A stretch of 64,000 nt of DNA, from contig JARKNW010000177.1 of assembly GCA_029976075.1 (NCBI GenBank), positions 41,665 to 105,664 on the forward strand. Reading direction: 5' to 3'. The translations under genes and the position numbers were made by a program. The stretch is from Pleomorphomonas sp. (lineage in GTDB: Bacteria; Pseudomonadota; Alphaproteobacteria; Rhizobiales; Pleomorphomonadaceae). This document shows, piece after piece, positions 1 through 9,835 of the stretch. Within the stretch, counting starts at the first letter, position 1. Every line of letters starts with the position of its first letter. Under the pieces are notes generated by a model. It was not told the origin of the DNA. It did no database searches and saw only the letters and a program-made list of their open reading frames with translations.

Positions 1-789
1 AACAAAAGCTTGAATGGCTTTGTTAATCTGGGGTGTTAGATTCCGCGCGCCTTTCGACTCCGCAGTTGCCGCAGCACTTGCAGATCGTCGAGAAAAATCA
101 GCAAATACAAGGAATTGCCCCAGCATCCTCTAGGATGCCGTGCGATTTCGGTCTGTTTTTTCACCAGCAGAAATCAGGGCGCAATCGACCCCTAATTCGT
201 CAGAAATGCCTTCTTTTTCAAACTCCCCAAGCAAGGTCGAGGCTTCTTTCTGTGCGAAGGTACCCGACGTTGCCGTGTCTTGATTCTCGGCGCCGACCGC
301 AACCAAAGAGAGTCCGGTGCGTCGCCGCTTGAGACAATGAATCAAAACCGAAGGGGCCAATCAAGCTCAAATAGGAGTCATTTCAAGCTGTTGGTCGCGA
401 CGCTTTGCCCAACTTCGAGTCATGACAAGCTGATGCTGTGAATCGGCTTCCGCACCGAACCGGTTGAAGGCCGCCGACCGCCTGCTACGCAGTCCGAGGA
501 CTGCCACCACCCGTCTGCAAACCAGCGTCGCTCTTCAGGTTGTCCGGAGGTGGGACGGAGGCGTGAGGATATGAGCAGAGTGGTCGGGTCCATCTTGCCG
601 ACGCTTCAACTGTGCAAGTTGACGAAGCATCGCGGCATAATGCGGATGGACTTTTGTGTAGGTCGCACAGAGACACTCTCCAGCTTGAACCTTATTCTGA
701 AAATGCCCTGTTTGGATGTTCCGAGGCGAACATCGGGGACGGCGATGCACCAGGGCATCGTGGGGGAAAACTTGCTCAGGGAGTGAGAT
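1..789. other. 790-bp stretch with no convincing gene
   Basis: I see no ORF here with recognisable motifs or family resemblance. A 76-codon minus-strand ORF (130-360) is readable but has no Shine-Dalgarno and no family I know; it could be a remnant. The last part must hold the promoter and leader of the MFS gene at 790, but I could not assign -35/-10 boxes or a CdaR site. Confidence 0.5.
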
Positions 790-2103
790 ATGAGCACCAC
801 CGTGACATCCGGCGGGTTGGGCGCGAGCACGATTGACGCGACCTACAAGAAGGTGGCCTTGCGGCTGATCCCGTACATCTTCGTCTGCTATCTCTTCAAC
901 TATCTCGACCGCGTCAACGTGGGCTTCGCCAAGCTCCAGATGCTGGACGACCTCGGTCTCAGCGAGACGGCCTATGGCCTCGGCGCCGGTATCTTCTTCC
1001 TCGGCTACGTGGCTTGCGGCGTGCCGAGCAACCTGATGCTGCACCGCTTTGGCGCCCGCCGCTGGATCGCGCTGATCATGGTGGTCTGGGGCCTTCTGTC
1101 CACCAGCCTGCTGTTCGTGCGCACCGCCGAAGGCTTCTATCTTCTGCGCTTCCTGACCGGTGCCGCCGAGGCCGGTTTCTTCCCCGGCATCGTTCTCTAC
1201 CTCACCAAGTGGTTCCCATCGGCCCGTCGCGGTCAGGTGATGGCGCTGTTCATGTCGGCCATACCATTGTCCGGCGTTCTGGGTGGTCCGTTCTCAGGCT
1301 GGATTCTCGGCCACTTCACCGGAGGGCAGGCCGGCATGCATGCCTGGCAATGGCTGTTCCTGTTGCAGGGCCTGCCGACGGTGGTACTTGGCCTCGGTAT
1401 CCTCGCTGTGCTCAGCAACGGCATCGACGATGCGAGCTTCCTGTCGACCGATGAAAAGGCCTCGCTCCGGCGGGCGCTGGTCGAGGATGACAAGAACCGT
1501 CCAAGCACGGTGTCCGACAGCTTTGCCGCCGTCATTCGCAACTCGGGCGTCTGGGCGCTGGGCGTGATCTACTTCTCGATCCAGAGCGGCGTCTACATGA
1601 TCAATTTCTGGCTGCCCTCGATCATCAAGGCGAGCGGTCAGACCGATCCTGCCCTGGTGGGCTGGCTGAGCGCCATTCCCTACCTTGCCGCCTGCGTGTT
1701 CATGTTGTTCGTCGGCCGTTCGGCGGACCGCCATCGGGAGCGTCGGCTGCATCTCGCCGTTCCCATGCTGATGGGCGTCGGTGGTCTGCTGGTTGCCGCC
1801 AACTTCTCGTCGAGCCCGACGATCGCGCTGATCGGCCTTACCATCGCCACCATGGGTGCGCTCACCGGCCTGCCGATGTTCTGGCCGATCTCCGGCGGCT
1901 ACCTGTCACCGGCCGCGGCGGCTGGCGGCCTCGCGCTGATCAACTCCATCGGTCAGATCGCCGGCTTCGTCAGTCCCTACATGGTCGGCTGGATCAAGGA
2001 CATGACCCAGAGCACGGACACGGCACTCTACATCCTGGCCGCGATCATTCTGGTCGGCGTGGTCCTGGTGCTGCGTATTCCCGGCAGGCTGGTCAACCGG
2101 TAA
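790..2103 (+). CDS. MFS transporter, anion:cation symporter (ACS) family
   Basis: A 437-residue inner-membrane carrier with about 12 hydrophobic segments. The N-terminal part (YLDRVNVGFAKLQM around residues 39-52, then GAGIFFLGY) and the GAAEAGFFPGIVLYLT segment near residue 120 are typical of the ACS branch of MFS, which imports organic anions such as hexuronates, sugar diacids, tartrate or phthalate with protons. ATG 790 follows AGGGAG (778-783) at good spacing. It heads a probable three-gene operon with a glycerate kinase and a CdaR regulator, so the substrate is probably glycerate or a sugar diacid (glucarate, galactarate) degraded through glycerate. The family call is seen; the substrate is inferred. 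Confidence 0.9.
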   Translation: MSTTVTSGGLGASTIDATYKKVALRLIPYIFVCYLFNYLDRVNVGFAKLQMLDDLGLSETAYGLGAGIFFLGYVACGVPSNLMLHRFGARRWIALIMVVWGLLSTSLLFVRTAEGFYLLRFLTGAAEAGFFPGIVLYLTKWFPSARRGQVMALFMSAIPLSGVLGGPFSGWILGHFTGGQAGMHAWQWLFLLQGLPTVVLGLGILAVLSNGIDDASFLSTDEKASLRRALVEDDKNRPSTVSDSFAAVIRNSGVWALGVIYFSIQSGVYMINFWLPSIIKASGQTDPALVGWLSAIPYLAACVFMLFVGRSADRHRERRLHLAVPMLMGVGGLLVAANFSSSPTIALIGLTIATMGALTGLPMFWPISGGYLSPAAAAGGLALINSIGQIAGFVSPYMVGWIKDMTQSTDTALYILAAIILVGVVLVLRIPGRLVNR

Positions 2104-2111
2104 GCTGATCG

Positions 2112-2131
2112 CCGGGGGAGGATTCCCCCGG
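2112..2131 (+). other. Intercistronic hairpin without U-tract
   Basis: A perfect 8-bp stem (CCGGGGGA / TCCCCCGG) with a GGAT loop starts 8 bases after the transporter stop codon. No T-run follows, so it is more likely an mRNA-stabilising or partly attenuating hairpin than a full terminator. The glycerate kinase starts 55 bases further on. Confidence 0.4.
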
Positions 2132-2186
2132 CCCTCCATCCGGCACGGTCACCGTATTAGCCTTCTCAATCAATGAGGACCCGGCG

Positions 2187-3329
2187 ATGAAAATCGTCAT
2201 AGCCCCAGATTCCTTCAAGGAAAGCCTGTCGGCCCTGGAAGTCGCCACCCATATCCGCGCCGGCTTCAGGGAAGTCTTTCCCAACGCCGACTATGTTCTG
2301 ATGCCGGTTGCCGACGGAGGCGAGGGGACGGTGGAAGCCATGGTGGCTGCCACTGGCGGAACCGTGGTCCACCTTGGCGTGTCGGGGCCGCTCGGCCAGC
2401 CGGCCGATGCCTTCTTCGGTCTGACTGGCGATGGCAAGACCGCGATCATCGAAATGGCCGCCGCCAGCGGATTGATGTTGGTTCCATCCGAGGCTCGCGA
2501 TCCGCTCGTCACGACCACTTTCGGCGTCGGGCAACTGATCGTCGAGGCACTCGACAGGGGGGCTCGTCACTTCATCGTCGGCATTGGCGGCAGCGCCACC
2601 AACGACGGCGGCGCCGGCATGTTGCAGGCGCTTGGCGTCCGTCTCCTCGATGCCGATGGACAGGCTCTCGGACCGGGCGGCGGTGAACTCGGTCGCCTCG
2701 AGACCATCGATGTCTCGGGCCTCGATCCGCGCCTTGCCGGTTGTTGCGTCGAAGTGGCGTGCGATGTCGACAATCCGCTGGTCGGCCCGCGTGGAGCTTC
2801 CGCCGTGTTCGGTCCGCAGAAGGGGGCGACGCCGGAGAAAGTGGCACTCCTCGACGCCAACCTCAGTCACTATGCCGCTCTCATCGAGGCGGTACTGGAC
2901 GTGGATGTGGCTCACCTGCCGGGCGCCGGCGCGGCGGGCGGCCTCGGGGCAGCCTTCAAGGCGTTTCTCGGGGCGGATCTCAAGCCGGGCTCGGAGATCG
3001 TGACCACCGCAGTGGGGCTCGAGGCTGTCCTGGCGGATGCCGATCTGGTCATCACCGGCGAGGGGCGGATCGACGGTCAGACCATCCATGGCAAGACGCC
3101 GATCGGCGTCGCCAGCGTGGCCAAGCGCCGCGGCAAGCCGGTCATCGGCATCGCTGGGTGTCTGGGCTCGGAGGCGGAGGCCGTGTTCGATCATGGGATC
3201 GACGCCGTGTTCAGCGTGTTGTCGCGCTCGTGCTCTCTCTCCGAGGCATTTGCCGAAGCGGGCGACAACCTGCGTGTCACGGCACGAAATGTCGCGGCCA
3301 CGCTGAGGATCGGCGGTTTCGGCCGGTAG
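2187..3329 (+). CDS. glxK: Glycerate 2-kinase (GarK/GlxK type)
   Basis: A 380-residue cytoplasmic kinase of the class II glycerate kinase family, which makes 2-phosphoglycerate from glycerate and ATP and so feeds sugar-diacid or glyoxylate-derived carbon into glycolysis. Visible signatures are the N-terminal MKIVIAPDSFKESLSA, the PVADGGEGTVEAM segment near residue 42, GIGGSATNDGGAGM near residue 133, and VITGEGRIDGQT near residue 287. The length is normal. It lies 83 bp after the MFS transporter and 74 bp before cdaR, all on the same strand. garK and glxK cannot be separated from sequence alone, so the symbol is provisional. Confidence 0.93.
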   Translation: MKIVIAPDSFKESLSALEVATHIRAGFREVFPNADYVLMPVADGGEGTVEAMVAATGGTVVHLGVSGPLGQPADAFFGLTGDGKTAIIEMAAASGLMLVPSEARDPLVTTTFGVGQLIVEALDRGARHFIVGIGGSATNDGGAGMLQALGVRLLDADGQALGPGGGELGRLETIDVSGLDPRLAGCCVEVACDVDNPLVGPRGASAVFGPQKGATPEKVALLDANLSHYAALIEAVLDVDVAHLPGAGAAGGLGAAFKAFLGADLKPGSEIVTTAVGLEAVLADADLVITGEGRIDGQTIHGKTPIGVASVAKRRGKPVIGIAGCLGSEAEAVFDHGIDAVFSVLSRSCSLSEAFAEAGDNLRVTARNVAATLRIGGFGR

Positions 3330-3403
3330 TCCGCAAGCAGACGAGTGGCGGAGCGGATCCGTGCCTGCCGTAGTATGCTGCCCGCCTCACCGGAGAGGTT
3401 CTC

Positions 3404-4591
3404 TTGGATCGCGCGTCGCAGACCTACACCCTGCTGCACATGGATGCGGCGCTCGCCCAGTCGATCGTCGATCGTTCGATGCAGATCATCGACCGCAACG
3501 TCAACGTGATGGACGCCCGCGGTATCATCATCGCCAGCGGTGATCGCAGCCGCATCGGCACCATGCACCAGGGTGCGCTGCTGGTGCTCGACAAACAGGA
3601 CGCGGTAGAGATCGATGGCGAGATGGCGCGGCGCCTCAACGGCGTCAAGCCGGGTGTCAATCTGCCGCTGCGGAGCCAGAACAACATTGTCGGCTGCATC
3701 GGCCTGACAGGCGAGCCGGGCGAGGTGTCGCGCTTTGCCGAACTGGTCCGCCTCGCCGCCGAGACCATGCTGGAGCAGGCGCGCCTGATGCAGCTTCTGG
3801 TGCGCGACGCTCGCCTCCGCGAGACGCTGGTTCACAGTCTCCTGCGCGGCGAGGAGATCACGCCCTGGCTGCGTACCTGGGCCGAGCGGTTGGGAATCGA
3901 TCTCGCCACGCCGCGCGTGGTGGCGGTGATCGAGATGACAACCGGCGGCGCCGACGTGAAGACGGTGGTAGCCGAGCTCGAGCGCCTGCACGGTCTTCTC
4001 AATCTGCCATCGCACAACAATCTGGTGGCGACCATCTCGCTCAACGAGATCGTCGTCCTGAAGCCGGCGCTGAGCGGTCAGGGCAGGTGGGATCTCGACG
4101 CGCATCGCCATCGCATCGAGAAGCTGCTGTCGCGGATGACCGAAGGAACGCGGCTTGACCTGCGCATTGCCCTCGGCCGCTATTTCCCGAGCGAGCAGAA
4201 CATCCCGAAGTCCTATCAGCTCGCCAAGGCGACGCTGGCGGTCGGCAAGCGGCGCTGGCCGGACAGGTCGGTGTTTCTCTATGACGATCTTCGCCTGCCG
4301 GTGATGCTCGACACGTTGGGGCAGAGCTGGCTGATCGACGATATCGGTTCGCCGGTCGATGCGTTGATCGAAGCCGACCGTAGTGGCCAGCTTGTCACCA
4401 CTCTCAACGCCTGGTTCGAGCAGAACATGCACATGGGGCGGACGGCGGAGGCGCTTGGCATCCACCGCAATACGTTGGAGTACCGGATGCGTCGCATCCG
4501 CGAGATCACCAAGATCGAACTGAACTCGGTCGAAGCCTGCTTCGGCCTCTACCTCGGCTGCATGTCGCGGACGTGGCAGGGCAGGCCCTGA
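3404..4591 (+). CDS. cdaR: CdaR-family sugar diacid transcriptional activator
   Basis: A 395-residue regulator. The N-terminal part is the sugar diacid recognition domain (MQIIDRNVNVMDARGIIIAS around residues 26-45, then GDRSRIG). The C-terminal part holds the PucR/CdaR helix-turn-helix (HMGRTAEALGIHRNTLEYRM, about residues 345-364). In E. coli, CdaR activates glucarate, galactarate and glycerate genes. TTG 3404 is chosen because GGAGAGG (3392-3398) precedes it at good spacing and the domain starts right after. It probably activates its own transporter-kinase operon in response to a diacid or glycerate. Confidence 0.9.
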   Translation: MDRASQTYTLLHMDAALAQSIVDRSMQIIDRNVNVMDARGIIIASGDRSRIGTMHQGALLVLDKQDAVEIDGEMARRLNGVKPGVNLPLRSQNNIVGCIGLTGEPGEVSRFAELVRLAAETMLEQARLMQLLVRDARLRETLVHSLLRGEEITPWLRTWAERLGIDLATPRVVAVIEMTTGGADVKTVVAELERLHGLLNLPSHNNLVATISLNEIVVLKPALSGQGRWDLDAHRHRIEKLLSRMTEGTRLDLRIALGRYFPSEQNIPKSYQLAKATLAVGKRRWPDRSVFLYDDLRLPVMLDTLGQSWLIDDIGSPVDALIEADRSGQLVTTLNAWFEQNMHMGRTAEALGIHRNTLEYRMRRIREITKIELNSVEACFGLYLGCMSRTWQGRP

Positions 4592-4786
4592 GGGTACCTC
4601 GAACGTTCCTTGCCGGTGGGGATTGCTGGAAAAGGAAACGTCCTTCATTCACCCTTCGCGCAACAAAAGCGTTATTTGCGGACTTTTCCCGGCAACATCG
4701 TCCGACTATCATGGCTCCAGCCTCGAAGAGGCGCGGTCGGCTTCCGGCGAGACCAAGCCAGTTTCTTTTGCCCAAGGATGTGCCCG

Positions 4787-5614
4787 TTGTCCGTCAGCCC
4801 TCAGTCCGTGAGCCGCCCCCTCGATGCCATCGATCCGGTATGGGCGCGCGTTCGGCGGGAAGCCGCCGCCGTGGTGGAGAACGAGCCGGCGCTGGGCGGC
4901 TTCATGCACCTCACCGTGCTCGATCACGTGAGGCTGGAGGATGCCGTTATCCAGCGGGTGGCCGATCGTCTTGGCAACACCACCGTGCTCTCGGCGATGA
5001 TCGCCCAGGCGTTTCGCGAAGCGGTGGCCGATGACGCCGATATTGCCGCCGCCTTTCGGTCGGATATCGTTGCCTTCGAAGATCGCGATCCGGCCTGCGA
5101 CCGGTTCATCGAGCCGCTGCTCTACTTCAAGGGCTACCACGCCATAGAGGCTCACAGACTGGCGCACTGGCTCTGGAACCGTGGCCGGCGCGACCTGTCG
5201 CTCTATCTGCAAAGCCGATCGTCGGAAGTGTTTCAGGTGGATATCAACCCCGGCGCCCGACTTGGACGTGGGCTGTTCTTCGATCATGCGACCGGCATTG
5301 TCATTGGCGAGACGGCCGTGGTGGAAGACGACGTGTCGCTCCTGCAGAATGTCACGCTCGGCGGTACCGGCAAGGAGACCGGTGATCGTCATCCGAAGAT
5401 TCGCCACGGCGTGATGATCGGCGCGGGGTCGAAGATCCTGGGCAACATCGAAGTGGGCTGCTGCTCGCGCGTGGCGGCCGGTTCCGTGGTGCTGAAGTCG
5501 GTGCCGCCCGGCACCACCGTGGCGGGGGTGCCGGCACGGGTGATTGGCGAAGCCGGCTGCAGCGATCCCTCCCATTCCATGGAGCAACGTCTGCCAGAGG
5601 GGGGCGAGGGCTGA
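4787..5614 (+). CDS. cysE: Serine O-acetyltransferase
   Basis: Transfers acetyl from acetyl-CoA to L-serine, the first step of cysteine synthesis. The N-terminal helical domain (residues about 1-140) is followed by the left-handed beta-helix with the family motif DINPGARLGRGLFFDHATGI and hexapeptide turns to VAGVPARVIG. Two in-frame starts are possible: ATG 4778, which touches the AAGGA sequence, and TTG 4787, which has AAGGA (4774-4778) at normal spacing. I prefer TTG. Length (about 275 residues) is normal. The following small DUF3126 gene is a common neighbour in alphaproteobacteria. Confidence 0.93.
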   Translation: MSVSPQSVSRPLDAIDPVWARVRREAAAVVENEPALGGFMHLTVLDHVRLEDAVIQRVADRLGNTTVLSAMIAQAFREAVADDADIAAAFRSDIVAFEDRDPACDRFIEPLLYFKGYHAIEAHRLAHWLWNRGRRDLSLYLQSRSSEVFQVDINPGARLGRGLFFDHATGIVIGETAVVEDDVSLLQNVTLGGTGKETGDRHPKIRHGVMIGAGSKILGNIEVGCCSRVAAGSVVLKSVPPGTTVAGVPARVIGEAGCSDPSHSMEQRLPEGGEG

Positions 5615-5767
5615 GAAAGAGCGGGGGAACCATGCAACCGGCCCGCCGTTCAAGGGTTTCCTTGCCAGCCCGTCCGTGCCAGAACACGCCAACGTCGGCG
5701 ACTCGTCGCCGTCCGGTCTGCCGCTCCTGTTGCGAGCGATGGCCGACAATCAGACTGGAGAATTAAC

Positions 5768-5980
5768 TTGACCAAAGACGACATCGCCCGCATCGAGAAG
5801 TTCATGCGCAAGACGCTGCAGTCCCCGACCATCAGCGTGCGGGTGCGGCCGCGCAAGACTGACTCGGCCGAGGTTTATGTGGGCGAAGAGTTCATTGGCG
5901 TCGTCTACGAGGACGACGAGGACGACGACAAGTCGTTCAACTTCCAGATGGCGATTCTCGCCGAGGATCTGGCCGGCTGA
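5768..5980 (+). CDS. DUF3126 family small protein
   Basis: A 70-residue protein with an N-terminal basic helix (IEKFMRKTL) and an acidic run (EDDEDDDKSFNFQMAILAED) near the C-terminus, matching what I know of DUF3126, a short alphaproteobacterial family of unknown function. The start is TTG 5768 with GGAG at 5757-5760. It lies 153 bp after cysE and ends just before a strong terminator, so the two may form one transcript. No catalytic motif is visible. Confidence 0.8.
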   Translation: MTKDDIARIEKFMRKTLQSPTISVRVRPRKTDSAEVYVGEEFIGVVYEDDEDDDKSFNFQMAILAEDLAG

Positions 5981-6012
5981 TTGGCTGCGCATCGACGTCG
6001 ACGCGCCGTTAC

Positions 6013-6059
6013 ACAGAACGCTCCGTGTTTCATGAGAACACGGAGCGTTCTGTCTTTTT
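6013..6059 (+). terminator. Strong rho-independent terminator
   Basis: A perfect 17-bp stem (6013-6029 pairs with 6037-6053; loop TTCATGA plus flanks) followed by CTTTTT. It ends the cysE/DUF3126 unit. The minus-strand side has no T-run, so it acts mainly on the plus strand. Confidence 0.93.
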
Positions 6060-6099
6060 GACGTTATCGGTTTGGCGGGCGGTCGGCGCGCGACGACCT

Positions 6100-6852
6100 C
6101 TAGGCGGTGACGCCAAAGGACAGGAGAAGCACTCGCACGCCGCTCTTGATGCCATCCCAGTTGGCAAGCATTCCCTTGCGGAAACGGATCTGGACGGAGA
6201 GGTCGCTGCCGGCGTGGATCTCTGTCAGGCAGGAAGCCGGGTACTGGCTGTCGTCCGGCGCCGTGCAATGCGTGGTGAACGGGGTGGTGGAGCCGGCTTC
6301 GAAGAACACTTCCTCGCCGCTCAGCCCCGAGTCCTCCGACATGCGGTGGCCGACAAGGCCCTGCGGAGCCGGGATGGTCCCTTCCTCGAAAAAGTGCTGA
6401 TAGACGTTGATCAGCCGGCCGACGCTGTCGGTCGGCGTATCACGCGTGCGGATGGTCAGGTAGACGATCGGGGCGTCGGCGCCGAGATCAAGGAAGTCCT
6501 TGCGGAAAGCGCGTGTATACCCGGCCATCTCAGGGAAATGCACCGCCAGGTCGATACGATCATGCGGTCCGACGTTTCTCTGATCTGCGAAGCGGAACAT
6601 GTTGGCCGGAATAAGCAGCCGCTGCTGGCCGATGAACAGCGCGATTGGCGCGGGATCGGTCGAACGGCCGTCGTGGCTGTCCAGGTTGCCGGACAGGTTG
6701 ATCAGAACGTTCACCAGCATCACGCCGCCGGCCAGCAGGAAGGTGGTGAGAACGGCGCGCAGGAACCACGCCGTCGCGCTGGTCCGGCGTCGGGTCGGAC
6801 GTCGGGCTGGACGAAGCAGGCTCTCGTCCGAATATGCCGCGTACTGGGTCAC
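6100..6852 (-). CDS. Conserved hypothetical single-pass membrane protein
   Basis: A 250-residue protein of unknown function. About 25 residues of Arg-rich cytoplasmic tail precede one membrane segment (AVLTTFLLAGGVMLVNVLIN, about residues 33-52). The rest is a soluble, presumably periplasmic domain with two Cys near the C-terminus (HCTAPDDSQYPASC) that could form a disulfide. GTG 6852 has GGGAGG six bases upstream. It resembles alphaproteobacterial proteins annotated only as hypothetical; I assign no function. Confidence 0.7.
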   Translation of the reverse strand: MTQYAAYSDESLLRPARRPTRRRTSATAWFLRAVLTTFLLAGGVMLVNVLINLSGNLDSHDGRSTDPAPIALFIGQQRLLIPANMFRFADQRNVGPHDRIDLAVHFPEMAGYTRAFRKDFLDLGADAPIVYLTIRTRDTPTDSVGRLINVYQHFFEEGTIPAPQGLVGHRMSEDSGLSGEEVFFEAGSTTPFTTHCTAPDDSQYPASCLTEIHAGSDLSVQIRFRKGMLANWDGIKSGVRVLLLSFGVTA

Positions 6853-7039
6853 GACCGCCTCCCGATTTGAAACAGATGTCCAGATGGCCGCCGTCGGCCA
6901 TCTTCAAGACACCGCAGAACCCCGCCTGTTTCGTCAGTTGGTGCGCGGCGCGGTGCCGCGGCCCGCGCTTTGCCACGCTGTCGGCAGGTCGGTCCTTATT
7001 GTTTCATTTCGGATCAGGGTTAAGGCGGGGTTAACGACA

Positions 7040-7369
7040 ATGAATGTCGAGATTCTGATAACGTGTTTTTCGATCGCTCTGGGCTTTGCGCTGGCAGGCG
7101 TTCTCTCGTCTTTGTATCAGCTGGTGACCTCGAAGCCGGCCCGTTTCGAAATGCACGCCGAGACGATCGTGCTCGGCGTCGTGCAGACCTTCCTCATCAT
7201 GTTCGCAGGGCCGGCCATCCTTATGCGCAACGCCATCCGTGGCCGCCGGATCGAACATCGCAACCTCGGCTGGCTGGTGGCATCAACCGCGATCGCCGGC
7301 GCGTGGAGCCTTTGCTCGGGCGTGATGCTGATGCCGTTCTTCATCGTTGTGGCCCAATCCATCGGCTGA
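7040..7369 (+). CDS. Small three-helix membrane protein (DUF6949-like)
   Basis: A 109-residue protein with three hydrophobic stretches (residues about 3-27, 47-63 and 80-105). The pattern AETIVLGVVQTFLIMFAGPA then MRNAIRGRRIEHRNLGW resembles small rhizobial membrane proteins that I recall under DUF6949, though that label is from memory. ATG 7040 is chosen because the membrane segment begins immediately; upstream in-frame codons look non-coding. Function unknown. Confidence 0.65.
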   Translation: MNVEILITCFSIALGFALAGVLSSLYQLVTSKPARFEMHAETIVLGVVQTFLIMFAGPAILMRNAIRGRRIEHRNLGWLVASTAIAGAWSLCSGVMLMPFFIVVAQSIG

Positions 7370-7673
7370 TCCGGAGAAGCCGACCTTGGAGTACCGGCGA
7401 GGAAACGCGACAAAGGTCAAGGCTCTCTTCCATGCTGATCAACGACGATGGTGCTTGGGGTACAAAGCTTACCGCAACGTTTTCTTGAAGGGCCAAGCCT
7501 TGGCGGTAAGGCCAAAGTAGAACTGCCAAACACTCAACTTTGAAAGATTTCCGAAACGGTTCGTCCCTACAGTTGCTCCTCATGCTTGTAGGCGGGGCGT
7601 GGGGGGACATGTCGCGGTTCAGCTCGGGAGAAGAAGCAGAACGGAATAGAGCGTGCTACCCTGAGGTGGCAGC
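7370..7673. other. 304-bp intergenic region
   Basis: No gene is visible. The 3' end holds the GAGGTGG ribosome-binding site (7663-7669) of the next gene. The middle is less GC-rich than its surroundings and presumably carries that gene's promoter, but no confident -35/-10 pair or repeat stands out. Confidence 0.5.
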
Positions 7674-9720
7674 ATGAACCTTCTTGCCTTCCTGCGTTTC
7701 CGCAAGGCGGACATTCTGCGGAAGGCGGCTAACCTGCTGCCCATCATTTTCACTGCCGTCTTGCTTGTTTTCGCTGAAAACTCCGCCCTTGAGGCCTATC
7801 GCACTTTTTTGCGCATCGAATCGTCGAACGCCAGCGAAGCCATCCAGGCTGGACGCGATATCGGCGATCAGGCCAAACTCGTCGAAATGTCCCGCCGCAA
7901 GCTCGGCAACCGCCTGATCCTCGGCTTCACGATGGACGATGCCAGGGACATCCGCGAGGCGCTCCGGCGGTTGCTCGATACGGTCGAACGTGCCCGTCCG
8001 GCCTTCATCATGCCCGGCGACGCGGTACTGATTTCACAGATCGACAGTATCGCCGAACTTGCCCTGGGGCTGAACATCGCCTTTGAGAATGTCGGCCCCG
8101 ACGACACGGCCGTCCTCAACGCGCTGGATGGGGATCTTCGGCGCCTGTCCGAGAAGTTCCGCCTGCTGCAGGAAAACATGTCCGAGCAAGGCACGCGCTA
8201 TATTGCCCTGCAAGGCGAGACCTTGTCGGCAAGCTACTCGGCGATGCTGAAGCTCTCGATCGCCATGATCGGTGCGATCGTGTCGATGCTGGCGCTTCTG
8301 GTCCTCAATCGTCGTGCAACCTGGCAGGCCAACTATCGTGCCGATCACGACGTCACGACCGGGGTGCTCAATCGCCGGGCTTTCGAGCGGTGGATCGAGG
8401 GCATCCATTTCGATCCGCAGGCTTCCAAGGCGGTGATGGTATTCGACCTCGACAATTTCAAGGAGGTCAATGACGAACTGGGGCATATGGCCGGCGATCA
8501 TGTGCTCAAGGCATTCGTGGAAAATCTGGTCGTCTCCTTCGGTCAGGATGCCCTGGTGGTGCGCTGGGGGGGGCGATGAGTTCGTCGTCGTCGTCTCCAC
8601 CGAGGGGTTCGTCGAGGCCGGCGCGGTGACCCTGCTGCGTGCCTCGTTCGCGCGGCTGCAGACCGTCGTGCGGTTCGGCGACACGGATATCGACGTTCGC
8701 TGCTCCGGTGGTGCCGCCGTCTGGCCATCCGACAGCCGCGACTTTCACGAAGTCCTGCAACTCGCCGATCTCGCTCTCTACAAGGCGAAGTCGCGCGGCA
8801 AGTCGCGCTTGCAGTTTTACGACACCGACATTCTCAACGAGCGCCACAAGGTGCTGGCATTGCGCGAACGGCTGAGGGCAGCGCTGCGCGACGGCGAGCT
8901 CAGCCTCTACTGGCAGCCTCAGGTCGACGTGGAGCACGGCTACGTTCCGTCGGCCGAGGCGCTGATCCGCTGGACGGATCGCGAGACTGGCCGCATCGTT
9001 CCTCCGAGCGAGTTCATTCCAGCCGCCGAAGCGTCCGACCTCATCATCGAAATCGACAACTTCGTTATCGAGGAAGCCGTCCGTACTGCGGCCAAATGGG
9101 CGACCGTCTGGCAGTATCCGCCGATAGCCGCCGTCAACGTTTCGGCCATGCATTTCCAGCGGCGCGAATTCGTCGGCCAGATCCGCGACATTCTTCGCCG
9201 CCACAATCTCAGCCCCGATCAGTTGGAGCTGGAAATCACCGAAGGCGTCATTCTGGGTAACAACACCGAGGTGACGCGCAATCTCAAGGGGCTCGAAGCG
9301 CTGGGCGTCCACATCGCGCTCGACGATTTCGGTACCGGCTATTCCAACATCGCCTATCTGTCCCAGTTGAAGCCGGACAGACTGAAGATCGACCAGACCT
9401 TCATCGCTTCGTTGTCGGGTAGTTGCCAGATGGAGTCGCTGGTGTCGGCGATCATCGGCATCGGCAAGGCCATCAATTGCGAGGTGGTGGCCGAAGGTGT
9501 CGAGACTGTCGATCAGCTCGAACAGGTCCAAAACCTCGGCTGCACTCTCGTGCAGGGCTATCACTTCGCCAAGCCTATGCCAGACGAAGCCTTCCAGACT
9601 TGGCGCGACGATAACTATCCCGACGCCGTTGCTTCGGTGAAGCATCTTCGCCGGCTGGGCAATCGCCTGGCGAGTGCGATGGGGGACGCCGGCCGGGTGC
9701 GGGACCGGGATGTACCCTAA
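7674..9720 (+). pseudogene. GGDEF-EAL cyclic-di-GMP protein, frameshifted inside the GGDEF motif
   Basis: Domain order in the restored frame: membrane segment (about residues 19-37), periplasmic helical region, second membrane segment (about 197-217), GGDEF (from DHDVTTGVLNRRAF), then EAL with EALIRW, the DDFGTGYSN loop and VAEGVET. The first frame (7674-8579) reads VRWGG and then stops; the second frame carries DEF and all that follows to 9720. A G8 run at 8566-8573 is the cause: seven Gs would give WGGDEF and a 681-residue protein. As read, the product is a truncated sensor without the rest of GGDEF or EAL. No RxxD inhibitory site precedes GGDEF. It may be a real mutation, a slippery phase-variable tract, or a base-call error. 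Confidence 0.88.
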
Positions 9721-9835
9721 GCCGTCGCTTTCCTCCGTGGCCGCAGGGCAGAGCCCAGCCGATCGGACTTGGTGAACTCGCATAGCGGCGTTATGTGTGG
9801 GCCGATCATTGCTTCACTTCCGATCGGAGTACGCC

